DNA of 64,000 bases from Flagellimonas sp. CMM7 (GCF_021390195.1 NZ_CP090003.1:2618501-2682500), one strand, 5' to 3'; positions 8,183-17,096 are shown, counted from the first letter of the stretch. Translations and numbers: made by a program. The notes: generated from the letters alone by a model not told the origin.

Positions 8183-9247
8183 TTATGAGCCTAGAGAAAC
8201 AGCAGAAATCTCAACTTTATCTTTTTTTCCTTTTAATGGAATACTTCCCATGGCGGTATAAGCAAAGTCATTTGAAGTTAATTGCCCCTTAAGACTTTCG
8301 GAAAGCAACAATGCACTTTCCAAAGCATTACATTGCCCTTGAATTCTAGCTGCAGTGTTGATGGTATCTCCATGATAAGCGATTTCCTTTTTGTATTTAC
8401 CTACTTCTGTAACAGTGACCAAACCTGCATGCAGACCTGCTTTAAAAAACGGTCGGCAGCCATATTTTTTTTGGTAGTGATCACTCTTTTTATGAAGTAA
8501 TTTGGTAAAGTTATAATACGCTCTAAGGCAATTTTCATTTTGTAATCCCTGTTTCAATTTCCATGTAAGTACGGCTTCGTCTCCAACATATTGGTAAATT
8601 TCAGCTTCATTTTCTACCGCTATACCCAAATCGTTAAAGCAGTCTTGTACCAGCATACTATATTTAACATGTCCCAATCGTTCCGCATGTGCTGTTGAGG
8701 ACTGTAGATCCAGAAACATAAAAATGCGTTCTTCTTCTCGGGGAGTATAGAACTTGCCACGCAGTAATCTGGCCAGATTACCTTCACCCAGCATTAAATT
8801 TACTTGGCGAAATATGGCCAAAAGCAAATCCACAACAATTACGTAAAAATAAATAGCCACACTACCCGTATCAAAAGCAAAAGTGATAATGTCAATGGGA
8901 ACACCAAAGTATAGTTCGTAAACCCCATAGGCTATAATGATGAGCAATACAATAAATAGGATGGAATATAAAGCGTTAATTAACAGAAGTCTTCCAATAG
9001 AGACATGCTTGTAAACACGTTCCTCCATTAATATTTGGGCAACCGCAGAACCTACTCCCATTATTGGGCCAAGAGTGAATGCGATCATTAAGCCAGAAAT
9101 GAAATCAAATTTTAAGGTTCCCAGCTCCTCTGTTCCCACTCCCCTAACAATATTTAGAAAAACAAAGGCAGAGGTCCAACCAATTAGGTAAAACCTAATG
9201 ATACGCCATCTACGTTTGTTAATCAATTTGAATAAGAAAGAAATCAC
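8183..9247 (-). CDS. membrane-bound class III adenylate/guanylate cyclase
   Basis: A 354-residue protein with an N-terminal membrane domain of about four helices (residues 18-145) and a C-terminal class III cyclase catalytic domain (about 170-345). Metal-binding aspartates are D180 (F-L-D-L-Q-S-S-T) and D223 (Y-V-G-D-E-A); D294 sits in G-D-T-I-N-T-A-A-R, where Asp favours adenine, and N297/R301 are the transition-state pair. All key residues are present, so it is probably an active adenylate cyclase; guanylate is less likely. Starts at GTG. No cAMP-binding regulator lies nearby, so the downstream target is unknown. Same domain order occurs widely in marine Flavobacteriaceae. Confidence 0.9.
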   Translation of the reverse strand: MISFLFKLINKRRWRIIRFYLIGWTSAFVFLNIVRGVGTEELGTLKFDFISGLMIAFTLGPIMGVGSAVAQILMEERVYKHVSIGRLLLINALYSILFIVLLIIIAYGVYELYFGVPIDIITFAFDTGSVAIYFYVIVVDLLLAIFRQVNLMLGEGNLARLLRGKFYTPREEERIFMFLDLQSSTAHAERLGHVKYSMLVQDCFNDLGIAVENEAEIYQYVGDEAVLTWKLKQGLQNENCLRAYYNFTKLLHKKSDHYQKKYGCRPFFKAGLHAGLVTVTEVGKYKKEIAYHGDTINTAARIQGQCNALESALLLSESLKGQLTSNDFAYTAMGSIPLKGKKDKVEISAVSLGS

Positions 9248-9302
9248 AGCTTTAAAGGTATCCTTTTTGGATAAATTTTATAAGCTCTAACTGCCAAAAA
9301 AG

Positions 9303-9327
9303 AAAAGTGGGGCAACGCCCCACTTTT
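9303..9327 (-). terminator. terminator of the receptor-HmuY-DoxX operon
   Basis: Perfect ten-base stem AAAAGTGGGG/CCCCACTTTT with loop CAACG, 41 bases beyond the DoxX stop on the minus strand. Confidence 0.85.
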
Positions 9328-9367
9328 CGCAACAAACTAACTGAAACCTAACCAAACTAAATCGGTT

Positions 9368-9802
9368 TTATCCAAAGCAAATGTTTCCATTTTGCTTTTC
9401 TTTTAAAACCAAAGCAATATTGATGGCAAAAAGTCCACCTGTTTGCAGTAGCTCACCCATTTCATCTGCTTCCAGAAAAACATGAAATAAAAAGATGTGC
9501 AGGGTAATGGGCAGCAAAAATATTGCCCCAATAAAGCTGGTTCCTTGGAATAGTATCAGCAATCCAAAGATTAGCTCTGCAATTCCTAAAACCTGCCAAA
9601 AGTATCCCGTCTGTTTTGCGCCACTGATGTACAAAATCTTTTGAAGAGTGCTTTCCTTTTCAGGTGCTTTGAATTTCTCCGCCTTTTCAACTACTTCAAT
9701 GGGTGAAGGGATGGGTTTTTGGAATTTTTGAATTCCACCGTAGACCATCATTCCGCCCAAAATCAGTCGAAAGATTATGAAAATGATGTTTTCAATGTTC
9801 AT
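9368..9802 (-). CDS. DoxX family membrane protein
   Basis: A 144-residue, four-helix protein. It begins with F-R-L-I-L-G-G-M-M-V-Y-G-G-I-Q-K-F, the usual first helix of DoxX-like proteins, where the loop then gives P-I-P-S-P. The remaining helices carry A-E-L-I-F-G-L-L-I-L and L-F-H-V-F-L-E-A-D-E-M. DoxX-type proteins often pair with redox or oxidative-stress systems, but no reaction is assigned. It is the last gene of the heme-uptake operon, 18 bases after hmuY and before a strong terminator. Confidence 0.85.
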   Translation of the reverse strand: MNIENIIFIIFRLILGGMMVYGGIQKFQKPIPSPIEVVEKAEKFKAPEKESTLQKILYISGAKQTGYFWQVLGIAELIFGLLILFQGTSFIGAIFLLPITLHIFLFHVFLEADEMGELLQTGGLFAINIALVLKEKQNGNICFG

Positions 9803-9820
9803 TTTTCTATGTTGTTTGGA

Positions 9821-11350
9821 TTACAGTCGCTCATATGTGAACTGACCATTACCTCTTTCACCTTCTGAACTTACAAAAGCGGTAAAGTTGATTTTATAAT
9901 AGTTCCCTCCAGCATCTTTTAGGACATAGTATCGATCATCCTTGAGTACTCCTGCAAAGGCATTTCTCCAGCCACTACCTATTACTGTGCGATCATCATA
10001 AACAAGTGAAGATTCGTCCACATCTCCTCTTGCAAAGTCTGCATATGTGGGTACATCGAAATCGGTTCTTTCATCTGTATCGGGATCGATTTCATAAAGA
10101 GTTACTTGATAAAGCCCTACATCACCTAGGGTATTGTGCACAGCATAGTCAGAGTAAGTCAATCCAAAACCATTTTCATAGTAAGAAAAAACTCCACTAA
10201 AGTTGACGTCCCATTTGTCCTTTTGTGGTTCCACGTTAACACTTTGACCATTGGTTAGACTAAATGCAGATAAGAGATAGCTGTCGTTTTTGGAAATTGT
10301 CACCTCAGACATATTGGTTGTTTCGTTCAAAGGAGCATATTGTATGGTGTACCCGTTACTGTCGCTTAGAACCCTTACTTTCATAAAACCACGGTGATCA
10401 CCGGTCGTAATAATGCTTCCCGGTTCTGCCGACTCTGTTGGGATTTCATTGCCCAGTCCTACGATATACACATAGTTTTCTTCTGCAGTAGTTGAAATTG
10501 CCGCAAAAGCTGTCCCTTCGAGCCCTCCCTGCCTGTTATCTGTAAAAACAAGATTTTCGGCGACATTGCCGTATTGCGTATATCCTACAGGCAACCCTGC
10601 AATCAATTCGGCAACTGTGTTTACGGTAACTGTAGTAGGCTGGAACATTGCGTTTACAGTATTCAATTCTAACGGAGCAGTTAGATCACTGCTTTCAGTA
10701 ACAGAGAGTAAATCGGTAATACCAGATAGTTCAGCTGCGGATACGAGTAATGACGAATTAAGGTATACCCTATTTTCAGAACCATTGTAAAGCGCTATTT
10801 CCCAAGTGTCTCTTTTCACTGCGGTTTGGACACCGGTACTAAAATCGAAATACACTTGGTTAGGTAGATTAGATCCACCAGTTTCCAAATCTATAATTCC
10901 ACTTAAAGCGGCAATTGGAGAAAAGCTTACCATAGCTGATGACACCGAGCCCTGAAGCCAATCGGTATTGTCAAAGCCATCAAAAGAAAATGAAACCGAT
11001 TTAGTACTTCCCTCAATGGCATTTGATAATTTGTTGAAGGTAACAGTTGCATTTAGATCACCAACTGCAACGGGAACAGCTATTGTACCCGAATCGCCCG
11101 ATGGCGAGGTTGTAAAATCTGTGCCATATGTTGCGTTGTCCCCAGCATAAGAAATGTTGATTGTTCCGGCCTGCGTTGCCGCTCTTGAAAAGGTAATGGT
11201 GATGTCTTTACTCGTATCTTCCTCGGTTGTGCTGATGGTTGCACTACTGAAAGCTACAGTAAAATCTATGAGGTCTTCCGAGTCATCATTGTTACACGAG
11301 CTCAATACCAATAAAAATAGCGCTGTGCATAAAAAGGTAATCTTCTTCAT
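9821..11350 (-). CDS. hmuY: HmuY family heme-binding lipoprotein
   Basis: A 509-residue surface lipoprotein; signal with lipobox L-S-S-C19 followed by acidic N-N-D-D-S-E-D, a surface-export-like signal in Bacteroidota. Residues about 25-145 resemble a Calx-beta-like Ig domain (E-E-D-T-S-K-D-I-T-I, Y-G-T-D-F). The rest fits HmuY: F-D-F-S-T-G near 170, K-R-D-T-W-E-I-A-L-Y-N-G-S, and a second W-D-V-N-F-S block, ending with Y-Y-K-I-N-F-T-A-F. HmuY proteins capture heme and hand it to a TonB receptor; the receptor gene is five bases upstream. It is much longer than the P. gingivalis protein because of the added N-terminal domain. Heme ligands cannot be assigned by eye. Confidence 0.9.
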   Translation of the reverse strand: MKKITFLCTALFLLVLSSCNNDDSEDLIDFTVAFSSATISTTEEDTSKDITITFSRAATQAGTINISYAGDNATYGTDFTTSPSGDSGTIAVPVAVGDLNATVTFNKLSNAIEGSTKSVSFSFDGFDNTDWLQGSVSSAMVSFSPIAALSGIIDLETGGSNLPNQVYFDFSTGVQTAVKRDTWEIALYNGSENRVYLNSSLLVSAAELSGITDLLSVTESSDLTAPLELNTVNAMFQPTTVTVNTVAELIAGLPVGYTQYGNVAENLVFTDNRQGGLEGTAFAAISTTAEENYVYIVGLGNEIPTESAEPGSIITTGDHRGFMKVRVLSDSNGYTIQYAPLNETTNMSEVTISKNDSYLLSAFSLTNGQSVNVEPQKDKWDVNFSGVFSYYENGFGLTYSDYAVHNTLGDVGLYQVTLYEIDPDTDERTDFDVPTYADFARGDVDESSLVYDDRTVIGSGWRNAFAGVLKDDRYYVLKDAGGNYYKINFTAFVSSEGERGNGQFTYERL

Positions 11351-11355
11351 GGTTT

Positions 11356-13524
11356 TTAGTTAAAGTTTAAATTGTATAAAAGTTTTAAAAAATAAGATCT
11401 TCCGTTACCGAATAATCTGCTAGCCGTAGTTGACGAATTATGTGTTCCAGAAGGAACATCGGAGGCATTTACGGTAACAATATTGAAGATGTTTCGTGCA
11501 CCAAGGGTGATTTCCAAATACTTGGTAAGGTCGGTTCTAAATGAGGCATCCATCCAAGTAAAATCATCTGTTTGGCCGACGACCAAACCGTCAGCTCCTT
11601 CTAAAATCACTTGAGTTCTGCCTGTGTATTTTAATTGAGTTGAAATTGTTGTCTTAAGTCTTGGAATGGTATATCCCAAAGAGGATTGTAGGTTAAAGCT
11701 CCATAGGTAATCACTATTGCTTGTTGAGGACTCATTGATTGCAGTGGATTCACCCATATAAGTGGCGCCAAGACCAACTTGCCAGTTTTTTACCTTGAGA
11801 CTGTTCTCCCATGAAAACCCCAAGATTTTGGAATAATCCACATTGGCAAAAGTGAACAGGCTTCGGTCATTTTCATCGGGTACTACGACACTGGCAATTT
11901 TGTCTTGAATGTCGAAATAATACGATTTGATAGCGGACTTTAGGAATCCTGTCTGGGTAACTTTAAACTTGTTCTCCAGATTTACGAAAACTGATATGCC
12001 GTCTTCGGGCTGAAGGTTAGGATTTCCCTGAACGTTGTGGTTAGCGTCAACGAAATAGAAGAAAAGCTCCTCAAAGTTGGGGGCTCGAAAGGCAGAACCG
12101 AAGATGGCTTTCAATTTAAAAGTATCGGTTAAGTCGTATGTGGAGGACAAAGACCAGATCAATTTATTTCCAAACTGCGAATTGTTCGTAAATCGTGCTC
12201 CCGGATAAATAGAAAGGTTATCGGTAAGATTAAAGTCAACTACACCAAAGAAATCATAGTTCTTCAAAGTGTTTTCTACAACATCATTTGAATATTCACC
12301 TGTAGCAATGGCATCAAAACCTGACTGGCAAGTGAACTCATAACCTAGTTGAAGATTAAAGAAATCCGATTTGGGGACCATGTTGCTTACAAATCCTTTG
12401 GAGTACCATATTTCGCTGGATTGACTTAAATTGTCTGTAATAAAAGACTCAATGCCTTGTTGTAATATGTTATAGACGTACTGCTGGAAGTAGCGCTTTT
12501 GGTTTTGTTGGGAAAAGAAAAAATTATAGGTGGTCTGCCCTTTTATCGGCCCCGATATGTTTAGGTTGTTTACGAATCTATCTGTTTCATAAATTTCGTC
12601 CAAAGCGGTGGGATTTACCAATCCTGTTGCTGTATCTAGCCGTCCAGTAACGTTGCGGTCGAAAACGGTCACGACTTCATCATAATATTGTAGTTTGTAA
12701 AAAATATTGTGTTTGCCAAGATTGAGATTAACATTACCGTAGGTAGTAATTTGTTCCTTGGGATTCCATTCCGTTCCTCTAAGCCCGTCATTGACGACTG
12801 TATTATCTTGAATGTTCACATAGTTTTCACCTCTGAAATCATTATAAAATCCAGCGTAGTCGTTTCTAGACGCTCCAATTGAGTACCCTAATTTGTCATT
12901 GACCTGATTGCTGACCTTGAAATTTTGAATGTGCCTGCCCTCATCGAATAAGGAGTATTCTGGACCAACGGTTTCTTCTTGAGCAGAAAGCTGTATTTGC
13001 CATGCGTAATCCCCTTCAAGGCCGCGTTTGGTGACAATATTGATTACCCCTGCAACAGCGTTGTCACCATAAAGCACTCCCATGGAACCTTCTACAATCT
13101 CAATACGCTCAACATCCTCTAGGTTTATTTGTGTGATATCGATATTGTTGCCAATACCATTATCGCTTGTCATGGGTATGCCATCAACTAATATTTTTAC
13201 ATATTGCCCATCAAGTCCAAACATACTTACAGTAGACCTTCCCGAAGAGGCATCTGGGGTAATTGTAATGTTGAGGTTATAGTTTAGTACATCAGCCAGA
13301 TTGTTCCCAGCAACTTTGGCAATGTCCTTTTTATCCAGAACACCTACTGCAAATAGTTTTTTACTTAAGGACATTACTTTGCTTTCTCCAGTGACAACTA
13401 CCTCTTTCAGATTTTGAACACTTTTAATGGTTTCAACTTTCACACTATCAGCTTGTTGTGAATGACTTACGAAGCACAGTATGGTAGCGAAACAAATGGC
13501 AAAACAGTCCTTATTTAGACTCAT
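11356..13524 (-). CDS. hmuR: TonB-dependent heme receptor, HmuR-like
   Basis: A 722-residue outer-membrane receptor with a signal peptide (about 1-22), a plug (residues 35-170 with V-D-G-I-P-M, V-E-R-I-E-I-V-E-G and I-N-I-V-T-K-R-G) and a beta-barrel. Between about 475 and 500 it has F-R-A-P and N-P-N-L boxes with a histidine between them (D-A-N-H-N-V-Q-G-N-P-N-L), the arrangement typical of heme receptors. It takes heme from HmuY, encoded next in the operon, using TonB energy. The -7 element at 13542-13549 and an iron-box-like palindrome overlapping the -33 region suggest iron control. No carboxypeptidase-type N-terminal domain is present. Confidence 0.93.
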   Translation of the reverse strand: MSLNKDCFAICFATILCFVSHSQQADSVKVETIKSVQNLKEVVVTGESKVMSLSKKLFAVGVLDKKDIAKVAGNNLADVLNYNLNITITPDASSGRSTVSMFGLDGQYVKILVDGIPMTSDNGIGNNIDITQINLEDVERIEIVEGSMGVLYGDNAVAGVINIVTKRGLEGDYAWQIQLSAQEETVGPEYSLFDEGRHIQNFKVSNQVNDKLGYSIGASRNDYAGFYNDFRGENYVNIQDNTVVNDGLRGTEWNPKEQITTYGNVNLNLGKHNIFYKLQYYDEVVTVFDRNVTGRLDTATGLVNPTALDEIYETDRFVNNLNISGPIKGQTTYNFFFSQQNQKRYFQQYVYNILQQGIESFITDNLSQSSEIWYSKGFVSNMVPKSDFFNLQLGYEFTCQSGFDAIATGEYSNDVVENTLKNYDFFGVVDFNLTDNLSIYPGARFTNNSQFGNKLIWSLSSTYDLTDTFKLKAIFGSAFRAPNFEELFFYFVDANHNVQGNPNLQPEDGISVFVNLENKFKVTQTGFLKSAIKSYYFDIQDKIASVVVPDENDRSLFTFANVDYSKILGFSWENSLKVKNWQVGLGATYMGESTAINESSTSNSDYLWSFNLQSSLGYTIPRLKTTISTQLKYTGRTQVILEGADGLVVGQTDDFTWMDASFRTDLTKYLEITLGARNIFNIVTVNASDVPSGTHNSSTTASRLFGNGRSYFLKLLYNLNFN

Positions 13525-13541
13525 TATTAATAATTTTGATG

Positions 13542-13549
13542 CAAATATA
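13542..13549 (-). promoter_or_regulatory. -7 element of the heme receptor operon
   Basis: On the minus strand TATATTTG, 17 bases before the receptor ATG. The palindrome at 13559-13577 sits over the expected -33 position. Confidence 0.65.
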
Positions 13550-13558
13550 TATTTTATT

Positions 13559-13577
13559 TTTATTCAGTCTAAATAAA
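13559..13577. promoter_or_regulatory. iron-box-like 19-base palindrome between divergent heme operons
   Basis: TTTATTCAGTCTAAATAAA has nine-base arms with one mismatch around a central T. A second half (TTATTTAGACT, 13511-13521) repeats the right arm inverted and lies in the first receptor codons. Size and symmetry resemble DtxR/IdeR or Fur sites. The placement between the two promoters suggests one metal-dependent regulator controls both operons; identity of the regulator is inference. Confidence 0.6.
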
Positions 13578-13582
13578 AGTTA

Positions 13583-13590
13583 TAAATTTG
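13583..13590 (+). promoter_or_regulatory. -7 element of the DUF6607 operon
   Basis: TAAATTTG fits TAnnTTTG and precedes the ATG at 13627 by 36 bases. It rules out the earlier in-frame TTG at 13588 as the start. Confidence 0.65.
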
Positions 13591-13626
13591 CCTCTCATTT
13601 TAAAAACAGACCTAATTCGTATTATC

Positions 13627-14526
13627 ATGAAAAAATCAACAATCTTTTTGATGCTTTTGGTTGGAGGTGTCACCATATTATCAGCTCAGAAAAAAAAGGA
13701 ATTGGACAAGCAAGCCATTAAGGATATGTGTGGATGTTATGACATTACCTTTAAGTACACCGAAACTTTTGCACCCGAAATTGACTATGAGAAAAAAATG
13801 GATTATTCAGCCGGCGCATTAGAACTGGCTTTGCCTATTGTGGATGAAAAGAACAAAATATCTATCCAACATTTGTTGGTGATCAATGATACCATGATTA
13901 TTAAACATTGGCGACAGGATTGGGAATATGAAAACCAGGATGTTTTTTACTTCGATAAAGAAAATAATTGGGTTTTTAAGAAATTACCCAAGAATCAGGT
14001 AAAAGGACAATGGACCCAAAAAGTATATCAAGTGGATGATAGCCCAAGATATTCCGGTTCTGCCACTTGGATACATGCGGATGGAAAACACTACTGGGAA
14101 AACACAGCAGATGCCCCGCTACCTAGACGCGAATACTCAAAAAGAAGTGATTATAATGTGATGAAAAGGGGTAACCGACATGAGATAACTTCTTTTGGCT
14201 GGATTCACGAACAGGACAATGACAAAATTATTCGTGAAAATGGTAAGGAAGATGTGCTATTGGCCCAAGAAAAGGGAATGAACATATATACCAAGGTATC
14301 TGATTCAAAATGCCAAGCTGCTATTGACTGGTGGGAAAAACATAAAGACTTTTGGGGGATTGTACGCTCGTCTTGGGATGAGGTATATAGTAGAGAAGGT
14401 AATCTAACACTGCATAAAAAAGTAGATAAAAAACCTTTGTTCATGCACTTTTACCCATTGGAGAAAAAGGGAGCGAATAGTGTTCAAGTTTCCAAGTTGA
14501 TTTCCAAATTTGTGGATGATAAGTAA
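13627..14526 (+). CDS. DUF6607 family secreted protein
   Basis: A 299-residue protein with a signal peptide (about 1-20, M-K-K-S-T-I-F-L to L-S-A-Q). The mature part contains D-M-C-G-C-Y-D-I-T-F-K-Y near its start, and W-R-Q-D-W-E-Y-E-N and R-R-E-Y-S-K-R-S-D-Y, which I recall as typical of the DUF6607 family. Function unknown. The fold is likely beta-rich, lipocalin-like at a guess, given alternating Trp/Tyr strands. Start chosen at ATG 13627 because the upstream in-frame codons overlap the -7 element. Divergent from the heme receptor and sharing its control region, so a role in heme or iron handling is inferred. Confidence 0.85.
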   Translation: MKKSTIFLMLLVGGVTILSAQKKKELDKQAIKDMCGCYDITFKYTETFAPEIDYEKKMDYSAGALELALPIVDEKNKISIQHLLVINDTMIIKHWRQDWEYENQDVFYFDKENNWVFKKLPKNQVKGQWTQKVYQVDDSPRYSGSATWIHADGKHYWENTADAPLPRREYSKRSDYNVMKRGNRHEITSFGWIHEQDNDKIIRENGKEDVLLAQEKGMNIYTKVSDSKCQAAIDWWEKHKDFWGIVRSSWDEVYSREGNLTLHKKVDKKPLFMHFYPLEKKGANSVQVSKLISKFVDDK

Positions 14527-15106
14527 ACAGGTAATGAACAGAGCAAATAAGACAAGGTTCCAAATAGGGGTCATGCTATGCATGGCCTTTTTGTTTTTTG
14601 GATTTTCACCTTCCAAAATTTTACCACGACTTTGGCAAAAACTTAATGCCGCGGTACAGACGACTTTTGAAGTAAACGATTTCTCTCTAGAGGAGATAAA
14701 AGTAAATAGCGGACTGATTGACAGAACTACGATAACATTAAACGGAGAAAACCTGTTTAGGATAATTCAAAAAGAGGCGCTAGTTGGTTATGCTTATTTA
14801 GGGGAAGCACCCAGTATGAAGAGCACCTTTGATTATGTAGTGTTGTTCAACAAAGATTTGAGCATAAAGAAAACAAAGGTGCTGATTTATCGAGAAGATT
14901 ATGGTCGACAGATCGGGAGTCAGCGTTGGTTAAGACAATTCATTGATAAAAAAGTGGGTGAGTCGATAACCTATGGCTCGGACATTGATGCCATTTCTGG
15001 AGCAACAATTTCGGCAAAATCTATGACCAAAGCTTTGAATGATGTTTTGACCAGCATGGAAGTTTTGAGAGACGAAAATATACTGAACCAGTTGAACCAT
15101 AAATAA
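14516..15106 (+). CDS. FMN-binding domain protein, RnfG/NqrC-like
   Basis: About 196 residues. An N-terminal hydrophobic helix (M-L-C-M-A-F-L-F-F-G-F) anchors or exports it. The FMN-binding domain ends in D-A-I-S-G-A-T-I-S-A-K-S near 157-168; the S-G-A-T-(S/I) motif is where Rnf/Nqr-type domains bind FMN covalently through a threonine. It therefore probably carries electrons on the periplasmic side. Starts considered are ATG 14516, which overlaps the DUF6607 gene by 11 bases, or ATG 14534. Second gene of the heme-linked plus-strand operon; I infer it passes electrons with the next gene's membrane protein. Confidence 0.88.
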   Translation: MISKQVMNRANKTRFQIGVMLCMAFLFFGFSPSKILPRLWQKLNAAVQTTFEVNDFSLEEIKVNSGLIDRTTITLNGENLFRIIQKEALVGYAYLGEAPSMKSTFDYVVLFNKDLSIKKTKVLIYREDYGRQIGSQRWLRQFIDKKVGESITYGSDIDAISGATISAKSMTKALNDVLTSMEVLRDENILNQLNHK

Positions 15107-15161
15107 TTCAAAGGGAACTCGCTGCCGCGGGAGTTTTTAAATTTTCTGCAAATTGGATTCG

Positions 15162-15656
15162 ATGAATATTAAGGGAATAATACAACGTTTTTCCAAAGAA
15201 ATAAGGTGCTTAATATTCGCGTATCTTATGATAACATCAATAGGGTTTATTTCTGCCATACGATTTGTAGGTGTTACCACAAATAATACACCAGTAGGAA
15301 TTGAGGAAAATTATTTAGGAAACGAGGATGACCTGAAAGCACAGGAATTAAAGTTTGCCAAAAGCGAAAAACAGATTCTCAATATAGTCCACTCCCATAT
15401 ACTTTCTATGGGGATGCTTTTTTTTATTCTAGCATTTTTGGTAGCCACAACACCCGTGCACGGCCTTTTGAGAAAGTTCCTTCTTTACGAACCGCTACTG
15501 TCAGTTCTGCTGACTTTTGGTGGAATTTATTTTTTGTGGAAGAAAGTGTTGTGGATGAAATATGTGATCATGGTTTCCGGTATGCTAATGACAACTTCCT
15601 ATGTTTTGTCCGTTGCAATAATCTGTTTTTGGCTTCTAAAAAAACAATTGAAGTAA
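15162..15656 (+). CDS. four-helix membrane protein with transmembrane histidines
   Basis: About 164 residues with a first helix near 15-37, a periplasmic loop (N-N-T-P-V-G-I-E-E-N-Y), then three helices. H-S-H-I-L-S-M-G-M and P-V-H-G-L-L lie in or next to helices, a layout compatible with heme b ligation, but no known cytochrome family is certain. Last gene of the operon with the DUF6607 and FMN-binding genes, 55 bases after the latter; the ATG is preferred over a TTG three codons upstream. A role as electron donor to the FMN-binding protein is inference from context. Confidence 0.75.
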   Translation: MNIKGIIQRFSKEIRCLIFAYLMITSIGFISAIRFVGVTTNNTPVGIEENYLGNEDDLKAQELKFAKSEKQILNIVHSHILSMGMLFFILAFLVATTPVHGLLRKFLLYEPLLSVLLTFGGIYFLWKKVLWMKYVIMVSGMLMTTSYVLSVAIICFWLLKKQLK

Positions 15657-15671
15657 TCTGATGTTTACGTT

Positions 15672-16082
15672 TTAGTAATCACTTTCGACCAACCGTTTGG
15701 AAATCCACCAATAATTCCCAGCAGGATCAATTATTCCACCTTGCCGGTCTTCATAAGGCATATCTTCCGGTTCAAATACAACTTCTGCGCCATGGGCCAG
15801 TGCATTTTTATATACTGTATCCACATCTTCCACATATAAATAGAAAGCGGTACGCATTCCTTCAAACTGGCCTCTTGCTTGGCTGAGCATAAAACAACTA
15901 TCTCCTATTTTAAGAATAACATTACTAAGATCACCGTTGGTTTCGTTGATGGATCTACTTATTTCTTCAGCATAAAACGCTTTTTGCAAAAAATCGATCA
16001 ACCCTAATGGATCTGATACGAACAAGTATGAATTTACATTGCTAAAACCTTCAGGGGTATATGTGTTGAATACTGTTTTCAT
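15672..16082 (-). CDS. VOC family (glyoxalase/bleomycin-resistance-like) protein
   Basis: A 136-residue PhnB-type member of the vicinal oxygen chelate fold. Visible are the S-Y-L-F-V-S-D-P first strand, G-D-S-C-F-M-L-S-Q-A, the central Y-L-Y-V-E-D-V-D-T-V-Y-K and the C-terminal Y-E-D-R-Q-G-G-I-I-D-P-A-G-N-Y-W-W-I. The metal ligands are not all conserved, as is common in PhnB-like proteins, so catalysis is uncertain. Convergent with the membrane-protein gene and divergent from an AraC regulator 68 bases away, which may control it. Confidence 0.85.
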   Translation of the reverse strand: MKTVFNTYTPEGFSNVNSYLFVSDPLGLIDFLQKAFYAEEISRSINETNGDLSNVILKIGDSCFMLSQARGQFEGMRTAFYLYVEDVDTVYKNALAHGAEVVFEPEDMPYEDRQGGIIDPAGNYWWISKRLVESDY

Positions 16083-16150
16083 AGCTTACGATTAAAAATG
16101 TTAAGGGTTTACAACAAAATAAGTACTTTTAATTTATATCAATAAGACGA

Positions 16151-17008
16151 ATGAACAGGGATATATTAGATATCAATGATTTTACCATTTTGATAGAAGA
16201 GGCAACTTCTACAGAGGTTACCACAGATTCGTGTTTATTTGATGAACCTGTTATTGCGGTTGCTTTTTATGGGTCCGGTAATGTAGATTTAACTGTTAAG
16301 TATGGAAATCAGCAAAAAGACTTTAATCATACCAAAGGATTGACGCTTTCATTCTATGCTGATGAAAAAGTGGAATTTAGGCACACAGTTTCTGCAGGTA
16401 AGCCTTTGGAATGCATTGTTATTGCCACTTCTCCAAGAAACCTTAAAAAATTACCAAACAATGAAGGTGAACTTTTTACCGAGCTGTTGGGACAATTGGT
16501 AAAGCCTTTTGATCATTATGTAGAAGGCCCGCGCTTTTTTATGACACCAGAAATGCAACATATTGTCGATGGTATTTTTAGCAATAGATATGAAGGTAAG
16601 GCCAAGATGATGTTTTTCCGTAGCCAGATAACCGCTTTATTATCACATTTTTTTTGGCAATTATCCATGTTAAAGGATGAAGGGATTAAAAGTGTTGAGC
16701 GTGAAAAACTGTATGAGGCTAAAGAAATATTATCCCAGAATTTGGATACTCCGCCCTCACTTACTGAACTTTCGCGCCAGATTGGGCTGAATACCTTTAA
16801 ACTGAAAAAGGACTTTAAAGAACTTTTTGGGGTGCCCGTGTTCAAATACCTGCAAAATGAGCGTATGACAAAGGCCCACAATCTTATCAGAAACAAAGAA
16901 GCCACGGTACAAGAAGCCGCATGGCATGTGGGGTACGATAGCTTAGGCTCTTTTTCTAACGCTTTCGCTAAAAAATTTGGCTTCCGCCCAAGCGAAATAA
17001 AGTCATAA
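16151..17008 (+). CDS. AraC family transcriptional regulator
   Basis: A 285-residue regulator. The N-terminal half is beta-rich and does not match a standard cupin closely; the C-terminal AraC domain (about 190-285) has two helix-turn-helix units, with S-L-T-E-L-S-R-Q-I-G-L-N-T-F-K-L and the second ending in G-Y-D-S-L-G-S-F-S-N-A-F-A-K-K-F-G-F-R-P-S. It resembles PchR-type regulators with a short sensor. It precedes the DUF5367-DUF1772-NmrA genes and lies divergent to the VOC gene, both candidate targets. Confidence 0.9.
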   Translation: MNRDILDINDFTILIEEATSTEVTTDSCLFDEPVIAVAFYGSGNVDLTVKYGNQQKDFNHTKGLTLSFYADEKVEFRHTVSAGKPLECIVIATSPRNLKKLPNNEGELFTELLGQLVKPFDHYVEGPRFFMTPEMQHIVDGIFSNRYEGKAKMMFFRSQITALLSHFFWQLSMLKDEGIKSVEREKLYEAKEILSQNLDTPPSLTELSRQIGLNTFKLKKDFKELFGVPVFKYLQNERMTKAHNLIRNKEATVQEAAWHVGYDSLGSFSNAFAKKFGFRPSEIKS

Positions 17009-17064
17009 TACTTTTCGAACAAATCTTTCTCCTTTTTGAATAAATCACCCCACCGTGGCTGTTC

Positions 17065-17072
17065 TAGTTTTG
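17065..17072 (+). promoter_or_regulatory. -7 element of the DUF5367-DUF1772-NmrA operon
   Basis: TAGTTTTG fits TAnnTTTG and lies 24 bases before the first ATG; TTTG at 17035-17038 is a loosely spaced -33 candidate. Confidence 0.5.
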
Positions 17073-17096
17073 CGCTATAATTAAAACCGAACAGTT

